Notes: a model not told the origin generated them from the letters alone. Positions 29,401 to 36,140 are shown, counted from the first letter of the stretch. The stretch: 64,000 nucleotides of DNA from Pseudomonas sp. P8_229 (GCF_034008635.1 NZ_CP125378.1:1726001-1790000); one strand, 5' to 3'. Numbers and translations: made by a program.

Positions 29401-30435
29401 CACACAGAAAGGATAACGGCTAGGCAAAACTGATGGTATATTTTCTTCCTTTGCGCGCTCGATGAATTCTTCAATAAGCTCTGAAACGCTATCCTCCAAC
29501 ATGTGACTGGAGTCTTCTTTTAGCATTGAAGCTCTGAATAGTTGCGCTAAAAAAAGAGAGGCTGTGGATTTCCCCTGACCCGGTCCACCTAGAAGTACAA
29601 CATTACCAACCGGATTGTCTGCACCTGCACCTTCTTTCGACAAGATACTTGGTTTAAAAATACCTTTAGCAGTTTCAATCGACTCACTTACGAACTGAAA
29701 CTCCTCCGCTCCCCACTCTTGCTTTCTTGCTGGAAGATCGACAAAAACTTGACTCGACCTGATCTGATCATCACTAACGCTTCCTGCGTCTTTTAATCTG
29801 ACATTTTTGTCTTTTTTTATGGAATATTGAAGCATTAGCTTGAGAGCATAAGACAACTGTTTCTGCCTGGCGTTTACATTACTTAGCAGCTGCTCTAATA
29901 CATCCCCTGGCGTTATCCACGCCGCAAAAGTAGTTCGAATATTTGGAGATAATGCTAATAAAGTCTCTAACTTCTCTGACGACCAAATATCAAAGCTCTT
30001 CAAGCCCAACTTTTGTTTCCATGTTTCCAAATGTTCGGAAATCTTCGTCATGCCGCCTTTACGCGACCTTCCGCCAACTTTTGAGTCAGCACCTGATAAA
30101 TTAACGTTTGTCGCAATGATGTAGTATTCAGGCCTAATATAGTCTTTATCCGGATCAACATACTTACTGAGTTCAGACTCGAGCTGCTTGATTAGCCACT
30201 CAACATCAGAAGCTCCGCCTCTTAAAGTTTTTTTGAACTTGGCTTGCAGTACGATATATCCGTTCCATTCTGGATTTTTATATCCTTCAATAGATCCGGT
30301 ATAGGAAAAGTCTCGACCCGCATCCGGCCCCATTGGATAGACCTGCCCAGTCAATCCAAATTTTTCGATCGCTAAAGATCTTACGATTTTCTCAAAAGAC
30401 TCGCCGTTAAGTTTTTCAAAAGTAAAAGCTTCCAT
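26440..30435 (-). CDS. Nuclease-NACHT NTPase, probable anti-phage effector
   Basis: A 1331-residue protein from the ATG at 30435, chosen because CAGGACA lies just upstream; the frame is open 27 codons further. The N-terminus (FEKIVRSLAIEKFGLTGQVYP, then DAGRDFSYTG and WNGYIVLQAKFKK) has the D...QxK pattern of Mrr-like PD-(D/E)xK nucleases. A NACHT NTPase follows: Walker A VVLLGGPGQGKSTAS (about residue 283), Walker B PWIVIFDGLDEVPP (about 408) and sensor IATSRPQGY (about 440). The C-terminal 700 residues look like helical repeats, a likely sensor. Such fusions (bNACHT/Avs-like) cut DNA after sensing phage. It is much more AT-rich than its neighbours, indicating separate acquisition. Confidence 0.88.
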   Translation of the reverse strand: MEAFTFEKLNGESFEKIVRSLAIEKFGLTGQVYPMGPDAGRDFSYTGSIEGYKNPEWNGYIVLQAKFKKTLRGGASDVEWLIKQLESELSKYVDPDKDYIRPEYYIIATNVNLSGADSKVGGRSRKGGMTKISEHLETWKQKLGLKSFDIWSSEKLETLLALSPNIRTTFAAWITPGDVLEQLLSNVNARQKQLSYALKLMLQYSIKKDKNVRLKDAGSVSDDQIRSSQVFVDLPARKQEWGAEEFQFVSESIETAKGIFKPSILSKEGAGADNPVGNVVLLGGPGQGKSTASLFLAQLFRASMLKEDSSHMLEDSVSELIEEFIERAKEENIPSVLPSRYPFCVSLPQYADKISEAKDRGGNRPSILKHIADEFADMTDVEVSVSDVREWIGSFPWIVIFDGLDEVPPSGERSAVVSAMQNFLTEVNALDGDVFIIATSRPQGYNSDLSPILWQHWVLQDLDSNKALAYAKLLTTAYYKDDTDRQRKIITQLESSIKNPTTERLMKSPLQVTILHMIVDTGGGVPTSRWNLFNDYFEILKKREKSKSGQSQKILDKNIQFIGPIHQRAGLLLHVDAEKAGQATSHLDLEKFSALIRSYLESEEFSEKDIKERLVELGELSLNRLVLLSCREEGRISFDVRSLQEFMAASALTASAPEVIEMRLQHLAGKSHWQHVFTIAASRCFSEDNLHYIRSSITGIPRQLDTLDSHRVVGRGALLSLELFMDGIAADQPKHRRQLAIHALELLNHGLDYIGKPLHMLYESHTQSILFDELRMKYLNSSNYEVRAAAWSLILKLASINCRPAIFFLGEEWPRDLESVFAVVKHGVIPVKSNFTLESVRNSILAAGFVAINTEGDTSALEGKYNNLIRTNARETLDYLSELKFLTACSPKTFTATVLSEHIGVSTAIVAIEGLAHVMRPTLEANVHPEWSFIFAAADFSRDPSLDTLAFCVQRFIDIASDDPKIVAMLRYVPWPVATVLQTELKFLDSVSSKVYSGEYGDVTAWKEAELRLREKGVVSQDFCYTDEFPMNNQIGSVGLVAFKNNSLSGDLGIWRSNENTKLAPIKLAVFEFVNLIPKLKNEYALKRIHGLLAIALINIEVPVELSLQESSDLIGVLNDEKLSYIYTDSLNIFSASCWRSEHLTALSEVCLKARFYKFRAHTRNIRGERFSSALMAAQLILDPCKEGLVNLLCVYKVCYGVDVVIPDDLLMELSESELPVVSFSAKVLRYIFVGLDTDGFLKDINDVLSSADLRDHCCNVLAELVAGDSISLARRIELCVKLIPLSEKLGTVKFRELKSSLIGMLNSDLSGLADENVWNDLKLPKDAFIA

Positions 30436-30742
30436 GTTTAAATGTCCTGTATTATCTTGAATAGGCTTTGCTATGATGATTTTCATCACCGGCACCAATG
30501 CATGGCATATTGACATGTATCTTCATCACATTTAAATCATTTTCTTCCGTACTGAAACTGAATGAACGTTCGAAAATCGAATAAAGATAAGCTCTGCTGA
30601 GTTTCATTTCAGTAGAGACTATTCCTAGCTCAGCAGGTGCTTACAGGCTGTATATCCTCGGCGGTACCATTTTAGTGACTCGACGCCTCCAGCGGATTGC
30701 TGCCTCTGGTGACTCCTAAAACAAACGCCGGTTACGTTCAAC

Positions 30743-30779
30743 AGGCCCCCACACCTAAGCTAGGTGCGAGGGCCTTTTT
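30743..30779 (+). terminator. Terminator-like hairpin in the relic region
   Basis: GGCCC and GGGCC enclose an inner ACCTA-AGC-TAGGT hairpin, followed by a run of five Ts. No intact plus-strand gene ends here, so it may belong to a lost gene. The stretch 30436-30881 otherwise shows nothing coding. Confidence 0.5.
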
Positions 30780-30881
30780 GTGGGGGTACGGAAACCATGA
30801 CCGCCGGGGGGGAGGAGGTCTACCATCCCCTATCAGTCTGGAGGACTCTGACTGGTATTCACTTGATCGGTAGCACTGCGC

Positions 30882-31171
30882 ATGTCCTACGCCTATGAAG
30901 AGTTGCCCACCGTCGCCGAGCTGGCCCTGTAACGGGGGCAATCGCCGAACACGCTGACCACGCTGGAACTGAACAGCCGGCTTCTCAATGTCGGTTCGGG
31001 GAACTTTCGCGTTGAATTCGACCACTCCCTGGTCGGCCCCCACCCGCTAATGCGCTGTGCGTCGAACTACCCAGCGGGCTGCTGCAAGGTCCGATCGTCG
31101 ACGGCAACAATGAGCCGGCCGGCGGCTGGTTACTGCTCAATGTTGAACAGGCCGAACTGCCGGCAGGATGA
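30882..31171 (+). pseudogene. Relic of a small GC-rich gene, stop and frameshift
   Basis: Reading from ATG 30882 gives MSYAYEELPTVAELAL, then a TAA at 30930, then in the same frame RGQSPNTLTTLELNSRLLNVG and FRVEFDHSLVGPHPLM. Near 31050 the sense shifts to another frame giving ALCVELPSGLLQGPIVDGNN and ending at TGA 31169-31171. The pieces have normal Pseudomonas codon use, so this is a decayed gene of about 95 codons. I do not recognise the family. Confidence 0.6.
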
Positions 31172-31177
31172 GGCCCA

Positions 31178-31426
31178 GTGATCGGCAAAAGTATTCAGGA
31201 AGAAGTGCTGCTTGCTCTGGTCGAGCAGCGGGCGGTGCGCGAGTGCCTGGTGGCCAAGATCGACGGTGGCCCCAACTGGGGACTATCGATTCGCCTAGTT
31301 GGCAGCGGCGCACGCGAGGTGCCGCTGCGCTAGCGACGTGAGCCGCTCCGCACCTGTGCCAGCCTGAAGACGGTGGGGCGCTTTGCCCAAAGTGTGGGCC
31401 TCAGCGAGGTCAGTGTGGAGCTGTAG
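31178..31426 (+). pseudogene. Relic of a second small gene with in-frame stop
   Basis: From GTG 31178 the frame gives VIGKSIQEEVLLALVEQRAV and GGPNWGLSIRLVGSGAREVP, is stopped by TAG at 31331-31333, and continues RREPLRTCASLKTVGRFAQS to TAG 31424-31426. At 82 codons it follows the previous relic by 6 bases, as in a two-gene operon that has decayed as a unit. Family not recognised. Confidence 0.6.
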
Positions 31427-31529
31427 CCGGCGACAGCTTCAACGCCAGTTGCATCATGACCACCACATCCGGTCAGTCTTTATTCACATGGCGCTACACG
31501 GCCAGATGACGCAGCGCTGACTTATTAAG

Positions 31530-31653
31530 CGTTACACGATTCGGCTTTGCTACACCAAAAACACAGAGCACTACCAAGTCGTGTAACGCTATATTTATCC
31601 AGTTAATTCATACACTTGGCTAACACCGCTACACCTGTAACACCAGTTACACG
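31530..31653. repeat. Right-end CGTGTAACG repeat cluster
   Basis: CGTTACACG at 31530-31538 and CGTGTAACG at 31580-31588 form an inverted pair (12 bases identical, AGCGTTACACGA and complement), with further TGTAAC at 31636 and GTTACACG at 31646. The same 9-mer occurs in the left-end cluster 13 kb away. Confidence 0.6.
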
Positions 31654-31746
31654 ACATTTGACGGGTATTACCCCACTCCCCTAAGAGATGCATTCCCCCA
31701 GCGAAGAAATTCCAGCGGGGGCGGGGCCCCTGAGAGAATGAGGCGC

Positions 31747-31777
31747 GCACGGGGTCGGAAACCCGCCGGACTTTGTT
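31747..31777. repeat. Inverted repeat A, left arm
   Basis: GCACGGGGTCGGAAACCCGC plus 11 further bases; its inverted copy is at 32094-32124 (31 bp, 2 mismatches, first 20 bp perfect). A degenerate direct copy lies at about 31890-31909. The repeat lies either side of the iteron block. Confidence 0.65.
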
Positions 31778-31797
31778 AGCGGACAGGTGCCCAGCTT

Positions 31798-31833
31798 AGT
31801 GAACAGGTGAACCGGGTGAACACATCGTTCACC
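31798..31833. repeat. GGTGAAC iterons
   Basis: AGTGAAC (31798), GGTGAAC (31806), GGTGAAC (31815) in tandem with 8-9 base period, then the inverse GTTCACC (31827-31833). The word matches the GGTGAACA-type iteron that the phage P4 alpha protein recognises, as I recall it. Confidence 0.6.
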
Positions 31834-31855
31834 AGTGCAAATGCACAGTGTCTCG

Positions 31856-31875
31856 GAAAGTCGCCGGGGACCCTG
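31856..31875. repeat. Inverted repeat B, left arm
   Basis: GAAAGTCGCCGGGGACCCTG, with a perfect 20-bp inverted copy at 32139-32158. It is interlocked with repeat A (order A, B, A', B'), not nested. Confidence 0.65.
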
Positions 31876-31941
31876 AGCAAATCTGAAAGACACGGGGCAC
31901 AAAACCCGCGTGATCTTGGCAGTGGCTGATTTTTGTACATT

Positions 31942-31965
31942 GGTTGACAGGTTGACTTGGTTGAC
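31942..31965. repeat. GGTTGAC tandem iterons
   Basis: Three copies of GGTTGAC at 31942-31948, 31950-31956 and 31959-31965, period 8-9 bases, about 110 bases from the GGTGAAC block and differing by one base in the word. Confidence 0.55.
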
Positions 31966-31993
31966 GGCCTAAGGTGTCCATAATCATCAACAC

Positions 31994-32034
31994 AAAAGGC
32001 CATCGTTACCGCTGCGGTAACGATGGCCTTTTTT
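31994..32034 (+). terminator. Very strong bidirectional hairpin
   Basis: AAAAGGCCATCGTTACC and its perfect complement flank a GCTGC centre, ending in six Ts. No intact gene ends just before it; it would insulate the 394-aa gene downstream from the origin-like region. Besides the repeats, the segment 31427-32205 shows no gene. Confidence 0.75.
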
Positions 32035-32093
32035 CAGCAGAATTCTTTCGATTTCAATGCCTGAAATTTCAGTAACTTTGAAATCCTCCTACT

Positions 32094-32124
32094 AACACAG
32101 TCCTGCGGGTTTCCGACCCCGTGC
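32094..32124. repeat. Inverted repeat A, right arm
   Basis: Inverted copy of 31747-31777 (core GCGGGTTTCCGACCCCGTGC). Confidence 0.65.
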
Positions 32125-32138
32125 ATCATGATCGACTA

Positions 32139-32158
32139 CAGGGTCCCCGGCGACTTTC
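32139..32158. repeat. Inverted repeat B, right arm
   Basis: Perfect inverted copy of 31856-31875 (CAGGGTCCCCGGCGACTTTC), ending 47 bases before the start of the 394-aa gene. Confidence 0.65.
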
Positions 32159-32205
32159 GTGGTCTGTCTAGCGGGATGCCCAGGTGCTTGTGAGACTTCG
32201 CCCCC

Positions 32206-33390
32206 ATGCACCGACTCAGCTTGGTCGGAAAGCTTGACGAACGCCCGGGTCTCGAAGACAAAGACTTTCTTGTTACCCATGAACCTACGCAGGAATATAT
32301 GTTTTATACCTCTAAGCCACGCCAACTCATAAAAATCGACAGAGGAATGGATGCGATTCCTGCAGATGAGGTTACGGCAGAACTGATCGACACCTGGGTT
32401 TGTTCAAAAGCTTTTGATTTTCTGAAGGCGGTTCCGAGCCGCATTTCGTTTGTTCTAGAGCTGAGCGTCCACAAGGAGGCTTTCTGGAAAAGGCTTGTGG
32501 CTCTCGCCCCACGCCGCTACTGGATCAATAGTCAGCAAGCTGGCGTTCTTGTTTTCGACGCAAATCAAGATTGCGGATGCTTACGAACTTATCGCCTAAC
32601 AACAGGTGAGACACATGATGAACTAGCGTTCACTAACAAACCCTGGATAAAACTTCAGTCGGAAGAGGAGCTTTACAAGCTGCTTGATACACCTACCGGG
32701 AAGCACGTATTCGAGGCTTGGCAAGATCACACCCGCAAAATTTTGAGTATGCCGATTCAGTTCGTTGAAGGTCGGCTAGCAAACACCAGCGTAGAAAAAA
32801 CCTTCGTATTTGCGAAAGGAAATGGATGCGTCGTCTGTGGGAAAAACGCGGAATGCTATGCAGCAACCACGATCGGAAGCCCTACCGCCGCGGTGATGAT
32901 TCAGATGTCGGTGTGTTCCGAACACTTGGCCTCAGCCAAAGAGCACCCATCCACCTTCAGCTTCTTAGCGTCTCTATTTAGTCTTTCCTGGGATTTGCCA
33001 GCGCTAAACAAACTTGACTCCATTCCAGATGACCTTATACCCACTATCCATACCCTAGCGGCAAAGGAGCTAGGTGGTACGGTTGGTTCAGCGCAGAAAC
33101 GTAAGCGAGGCTGGCATCTCAGGTTGAGTCTACCCTCTGGCTGGCATTGGTTGCTCCGGGTCAACTCCATGACCGACTTCGCCTACATGCTGTACGAGCC
33201 CGGTATCCCAACAGAACGATATCGAGCCGACTCCGCTCGAGATCATCGCGATGTACCTTTTTTCCCCATCCATCAACATTCCAATCCCGATGAAGACGAT
33301 GATGAAGTCACACCAAGCTTTCTCTATGGGCACCCACTATTCGACATCAAAGGGTTACTATCTGCTGGTAAGCGGTACGGCGCTTATTAA
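32206..33390 (+). CDS. Unrecognised cargo protein with Cys/His cluster, 394 aa
   Basis: A soluble protein with no signal peptide or TM. A zinc-ribbon-like cluster GCVVCGKNAECY ... SVCSEHL lies at about residues 210-245. The first 200 residues contain alternating beta-like segments (FLVTHEPTQEYMFYT, YWINSQQAGVLVFDA, RTYRLTTGETHDELAF); the end is acidic (HSNPDEDDDEV). I do not recognise a family. It is the last gene before attR, a slot that in P4-type elements often carries defence genes, so an anti-phage role is possible but unproven. Codon use is intermediate between host and NACHT gene. Confidence 0.7.
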   Translation: MHRLSLVGKLDERPGLEDKDFLVTHEPTQEYMFYTSKPRQLIKIDRGMDAIPADEVTAELIDTWVCSKAFDFLKAVPSRISFVLELSVHKEAFWKRLVALAPRRYWINSQQAGVLVFDANQDCGCLRTYRLTTGETHDELAFTNKPWIKLQSEEELYKLLDTPTGKHVFEAWQDHTRKILSMPIQFVEGRLANTSVEKTFVFAKGNGCVVCGKNAECYAATTIGSPTAAVMIQMSVCSEHLASAKEHPSTFSFLASLFSLSWDLPALNKLDSIPDDLIPTIHTLAAKELGGTVGSAQKRKRGWHLRLSLPSGWHWLLRVNSMTDFAYMLYEPGIPTERYRADSARDHRDVPFFPIHQHSNPDEDDDEVTPSFLYGHPLFDIKGLLSAGKRYGAY

Positions 33391-33427
33391 GCGCCAACAT
33401 CAAACCGGACTACAGCAATCGTGCCCC

Positions 33428-33448
33428 TGTATCCCTCCGTGTATCCCT
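33428..33448. repeat. TGTATCCCT repeats near attR
   Basis: TGTATCCCT at 33428-33436 and 33440-33448, the same word as the repeats at 16839-16893 on the other side of the element. Candidate right-arm integrase sites. Confidence 0.55.
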
Positions 33449-33491
33449 TGATATAAAATCAAGCTATAGACCATGACTTATATGGGGTGCA

Positions 33492-33511
33492 CGAGTCTCC
33501 CTCGGGCACCA
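33492..33511 (+). other. attR: partial tRNA-Leu 3' end
   Basis: CGAGTCTCCCTCGGGCACCA, identical to the tRNA-Leu 3' end (16712-16732) except for one missing G in the GGGG run. It marks the right boundary of the island. Confidence 0.85.
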
Positions 33512-33520
33512 AAATTAACA

Positions 33521-33549
33521 AAGGTCTTGCTTAGCAAGGCCTTTTTTTT
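33521..33549 (+). terminator. Original tRNA-Leu terminator
   Basis: AAGGTCTTGC-TTA-GCAAGGCCTT followed by a long T run, 10 bases after attR. Before the island inserted, this would have followed the tRNA directly. Confidence 0.75.
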
Positions 33550-33621
33550 CGTCTGTCGGAAAGTGGACGCGCAATGCTGAAAGCTCACCACCGCGCGGCT
33601 CGCACGTGACATAGCACGAAC

Positions 33622-33882
33622 TCAGGTGTCGGAGTCGTTTGCAGGCTCAGCCTGAGCACTTCCCCCAAACAACCGCGCTGCTATCGCCCGCCCCCGCTCC
33701 AGCCCCTCCTCCGTCAACCAGACCGACTTGTTCCTGTTCACCGGGTTACTGATGAAACCCTGCTCATGCAATCGGTTCATGATCTCGAAATCGAATCCTT
33801 TCCAGGCATTGCCGTCGTCGGAACTGAGTGCTGCCAACAGCGCAAGCACGGCGTCTTCCATCAGTTTGTCGTCGTATTCCAT
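33622..33882 (-). CDS. DUF6429 family protein, 86 aa
   Basis: Begins MEYDDKLMEDAVLALLAALSS and contains NAWKGFDFEIMNRLHEQGFIS and a C-terminal VWLTEEGLERGRA, a small winged-helix-like family of unknown function (DUF6429 as I recall it). The ATG at 33882 has GGAG eight bases upstream; a TTG start eight codons earlier is less likely. Common in Pseudomonas, sometimes near IS66 elements. Stand-alone here. Confidence 0.7.
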   Translation of the reverse strand: MEYDDKLMEDAVLALLAALSSDDGNAWKGFDFEIMNRLHEQGFISNPVNRNKSVWLTEEGLERGRAIAARLFGGSAQAEPANDSDT

Positions 33883-34047
33883 GGTCGTCACTCCATTCGT
33901 GTTCAACAGTTAACGTCGAGTGTGTGAAGGCTCACCATAATACTCGCCGACCTCCGACGGAAATGCCGCTCAATCCCGCGAAGGGTTATTGATCGGCTTC
34001 AGTGTGCCCGGCCTCGCCTTTGGGCTGCACTTGTTGATCTCGCTCCG

Positions 34048-34053
34048 TATAAT
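34048..34053 (+). promoter_or_regulatory. TATAAT box before the 34151 gene
   Basis: A perfect -10 hexamer about 100 bases before the ORF. The region 17 bases upstream (CTGCAC) is only a weak -35, so this is tentative. Confidence 0.35.
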
Positions 34054-34150
34054 CACGCCCCTCTGAAAGCAGCCCTACGCATCTTGCACCTGACGGTGGT
34101 TGCATCCAGGCATCAACTCTCACACTGACGGACGTCGCTAAAGGCCCCCC

Positions 34151-34480
34151 ATGGAAACGTCACTGGAAACAGTCGCCCTTTTCTCCCTCAAGCTCGCTTA
34201 CGAGGAAGAAGGCCTGAGCCCGATCCTGCGGGACGACATGGTCATGGGTGATTACCAGAAAGACATTTTCGAACTGTTGGTGCGGCGCGGGGATGTCGAG
34301 ACCATTCAGTTCAAGATGAACGAATGCCTGGGCTTGGCGATGGACGCCTTGGGCGGTGTCGAGAAACCGCTGGGGCGCGAGTTGCACAAGTTATCCGCTG
34401 ACTTCAGCGAGGCGCGTTCGCTGGAGCAGCTGGATCAGCCGCTCCTCGCGCTCAAGGATTATTTGAAAGACATCTTGTAA
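34151..34480 (+). CDS. Hypothetical helical protein, 109 aa
   Basis: An acidic, all-helical-looking protein (METSLETVALFSLKLAYEEEGLS ... LHKLSADFSEARSLEQLDQP). No signal peptide or TM. I do not recognise the family. It converges with the PH-domain gene, 12 bases between the stops. Confidence 0.65.
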   Translation: METSLETVALFSLKLAYEEEGLSPILRDDMVMGDYQKDIFELLVRRGDVETIQFKMNECLGLAMDALGGVEKPLGRELHKLSADFSEARSLEQLDQPLLALKDYLKDIL

Positions 34481-34492
34481 TGGGCTGAGCCG

Positions 34493-34861
34493 TTACAGCA
34501 GATGCTTCGAGATGTACTTGGAGATCTCCACCATCGAGGTCTTCCCGGTGAATTCGAACTTCACTTTCCCCAGTGACGAGAAGTAAATCTCCAGCTCCGA
34601 ACCCAGATCGAACGTGCCCGAGGTTTCCACGGAGTAGGCGACGATGTTTTTGTACGGCAAGGAAGTGAAATCCTTCTTGCTGCCGGTAATCCCCTGAACG
34701 TTGACCGCGATGATGCGTTTGTTGGTAAACACCACGCCGTCACGCATGGCCTTGTAAGAGTCGATCACTTCCTCACCGTCCGGCAACAGTGCGCTTACGC
34801 GTTCGACGTACTCATCGTTCTGCTTGAGTTTGAAGAAGCCTTTGTTGTTGAAGTCGATCAT
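34493..34861 (-). CDS. Bacterial PH-domain protein, 122 aa
   Basis: The pattern VSALLPDGEEVIDSYKAMRDGVVFTNKRIIAVNVQG followed by a GSELEIYFSSLGKVKFEFTGK strand pair matches the bacterial pleckstrin-homology (bPH, YokE-like) fold: each run here is shorter in the motif core VVFTNKRIIAV. Binding partner unknown. Cytoplasmic, no TM. Confidence 0.75.
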   Translation of the reverse strand: MIDFNNKGFFKLKQNDEYVERVSALLPDGEEVIDSYKAMRDGVVFTNKRIIAVNVQGITGSKKDFTSLPYKNIVAYSVETSGTFDLGSELEIYFSSLGKVKFEFTGKTSMVEISKYISKHLL

Positions 34862-34906
34862 CTGGCCATCCTCATCTTCAAGAAAACATCCCGGTATTTC
34901 TTTGGT

Positions 34907-35656
34907 TCAACGACGGGCTTTCAGCACCCTGACATCCGTCGGGAAGCCATCGGCGCCAACAAGCTTTTTCCAGCCCAGATACTGAAATTCGCCCTTCTCA
35001 TCAATGTAATCGCCCTTCTCCACTGATCGGCCGCCAACCACCGCCACGCGTTTCACCTCACCACAACCGCCGTCAGAAGGCCGAACCGTATAGATCACAT
35101 ACGGCTTCACGTATTGCGTGGCGCGGAAGTATTGGCCGCAGATCTCGTCGACGGTGATCAGCATGGTTTTCAGGCGTGCTTCGCCGTCGGTGTCTTCGTG
35201 CAGTTTCAGGAAGGAGATGTCACCGACGTCGCTGTAGCCGAGTGAACGCGCGCGTTGGTATTCGGGGGAGTTCTGGTGGGCGATGCGACCTTGCTGAGCG
35301 GCCTGGTTCATTCTGGCGGCGAACTCGGCTCTGCCCTGGGCAATCGTCGCTTCGCCTTGGGCGGCGACGTTTTCGCATTGCGCGAACTCTTGCGAGCCGA
35401 GGTATTGGGGCGTCAGGTTCAAGCGGTGTTCAGCCATGATCCGCAAGCTGCTCTCCAGGTCGCCTATCACCTCAACGGCGCCGGGTACGCGACCGCTCTG
35501 GACGTCGGCCATTTTTTCCTGCATTCGCTGACAGTTGGCGAGGTAATACTGCCAACTATTTTCCGGGTGTTCTTGCACGGCGGCAAATACAGGGGTCATT
35601 GCAGCGGCGAGTGTGATCGCGCAAAACAGGCGCAAAGCGTGGGTGCTGACAGGCAT
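34907..35656 (-). CDS. Secreted hypothetical protein, 249 aa
   Basis: Sec signal peptide at residues 1-25 (LRLFCAITLAAAMTPVFA), then a mature part with helical N-terminal half (CQRMQEKMADVQSG, RAEFAARMNQAAQQG) and a beta-rich C-terminal half with a Cys pair (EICGQYF ... SDGGCGEVKR). No catalytic motif recognised. Divergent from the small membrane protein at 35778. Confidence 0.65.
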   Translation of the reverse strand: MPVSTHALRLFCAITLAAAMTPVFAAVQEHPENSWQYYLANCQRMQEKMADVQSGRVPGAVEVIGDLESSLRIMAEHRLNLTPQYLGSQEFAQCENVAAQGEATIAQGRAEFAARMNQAAQQGRIAHQNSPEYQRARSLGYSDVGDISFLKLHEDTDGEARLKTMLITVDEICGQYFRATQYVKPYVIYTVRPSDGGCGEVKRVAVVGGRSVEKGDYIDEKGEFQYLGWKKLVGADGFPTDVRVLKARR

Positions 35657-35777
35657 AGGTAATCCGTTACGGAGATGGGCAGTGGCGCGACGCTACTATT
35701 TTGATATCTTGCCGTCCACTGCCAGTAAAGAGGTCGCCAGTGCCTCGATGGAGATTAATTTTCAGAGGGAAAACACC

Positions 35778-36140
35778 ATGATGGCGTTGTTGTACTTTTT
35801 CGTCTGGGCAGCCGTTTGGGCCTGGGTCGTTCAGAGCCGGGGGGCCTGGAACCTGATCCTCGCCAATCTGGCAGGTGCTGCTTGCGGCCTCATGGTAGCC
35901 ATGACCTTCTCGGTGGTCTGCTCAGGCCTTTTCCCGTCGGTTGTTCCTCCTGCACCCGCAAGTCTGGCCAGTAGCGTGCTGCAAGTGATCACAACAATCG
36001 GCGCACTGGCGGGTGTATGGATGTGGCTGGTCAGGCGTCCTCAACCAGAGCATCCGCTGGCCCGCCAACTTTTCGCCGGCCTCTGTGGATTGGCTGCGGG
36101 TGTGACGACGTTGATGTTTTTTGCGCTCAACTTTCACTGA
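35778..36140 (+). CDS. Small membrane protein, 120 aa
   Basis: Start at ATG 35778 with GAGG upstream. Three or four TM segments (about 3-20, 26-50, 60-85, 98-118). The first 50 residues (FVWAAVWAWVVQSRGAWNLI) align with the N-terminus of the next gene's product, so these are tandem paralogues. Function unknown. Confidence 0.65.
   Translation: MMALLYFFVWAAVWAWVVQSRGAWNLILANLAGAACGLMVAMTFSVVCSGLFPSVVPPAPASLASSVLQVITTIGALAGVWMWLVRRPQPEHPLARQLFAGLCGLAAGVTTLMFFALNFH

Larger units (their letters stand above)
16733..33491. mobile_element. P4-type integrative island in tRNA-Leu, about 16.8 kb
   Basis: Bounded by attL (16712-16732) and attR (33492-33511). It carries a P4-family integrase next to the tRNA, an AlpA-like regulator, small overlapping ORFs, a CI-like immunity RNA, a primase-helicase, defence-type cargo and repeat-rich right-end DNA. 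No capsid, tail or conjugation genes are visible, so spread would need a helper phage or other vehicle. The cargo part (26.4-30.5 kb) is much more AT-rich than the core. Confidence 0.88.

Noticed and set aside
30738-31043. Minus-strand frame in the relic region
   Set aside because: It runs through a terminator hairpin and opposite a decayed plus-strand gene; composition is not protein-like.
31681-32003. Overlapping minus-strand frames over the iterons
   Set aside because: They are made of the repeat sequences and have no start signal or domain.
31498-32160. Possible CRISPR array
   Set aside because: Repeats here are 7-9 bases with 1-2 base gaps or are inverted pairs; there is no regular 25-35 base repeat with unique spacers and no cas gene in the window.
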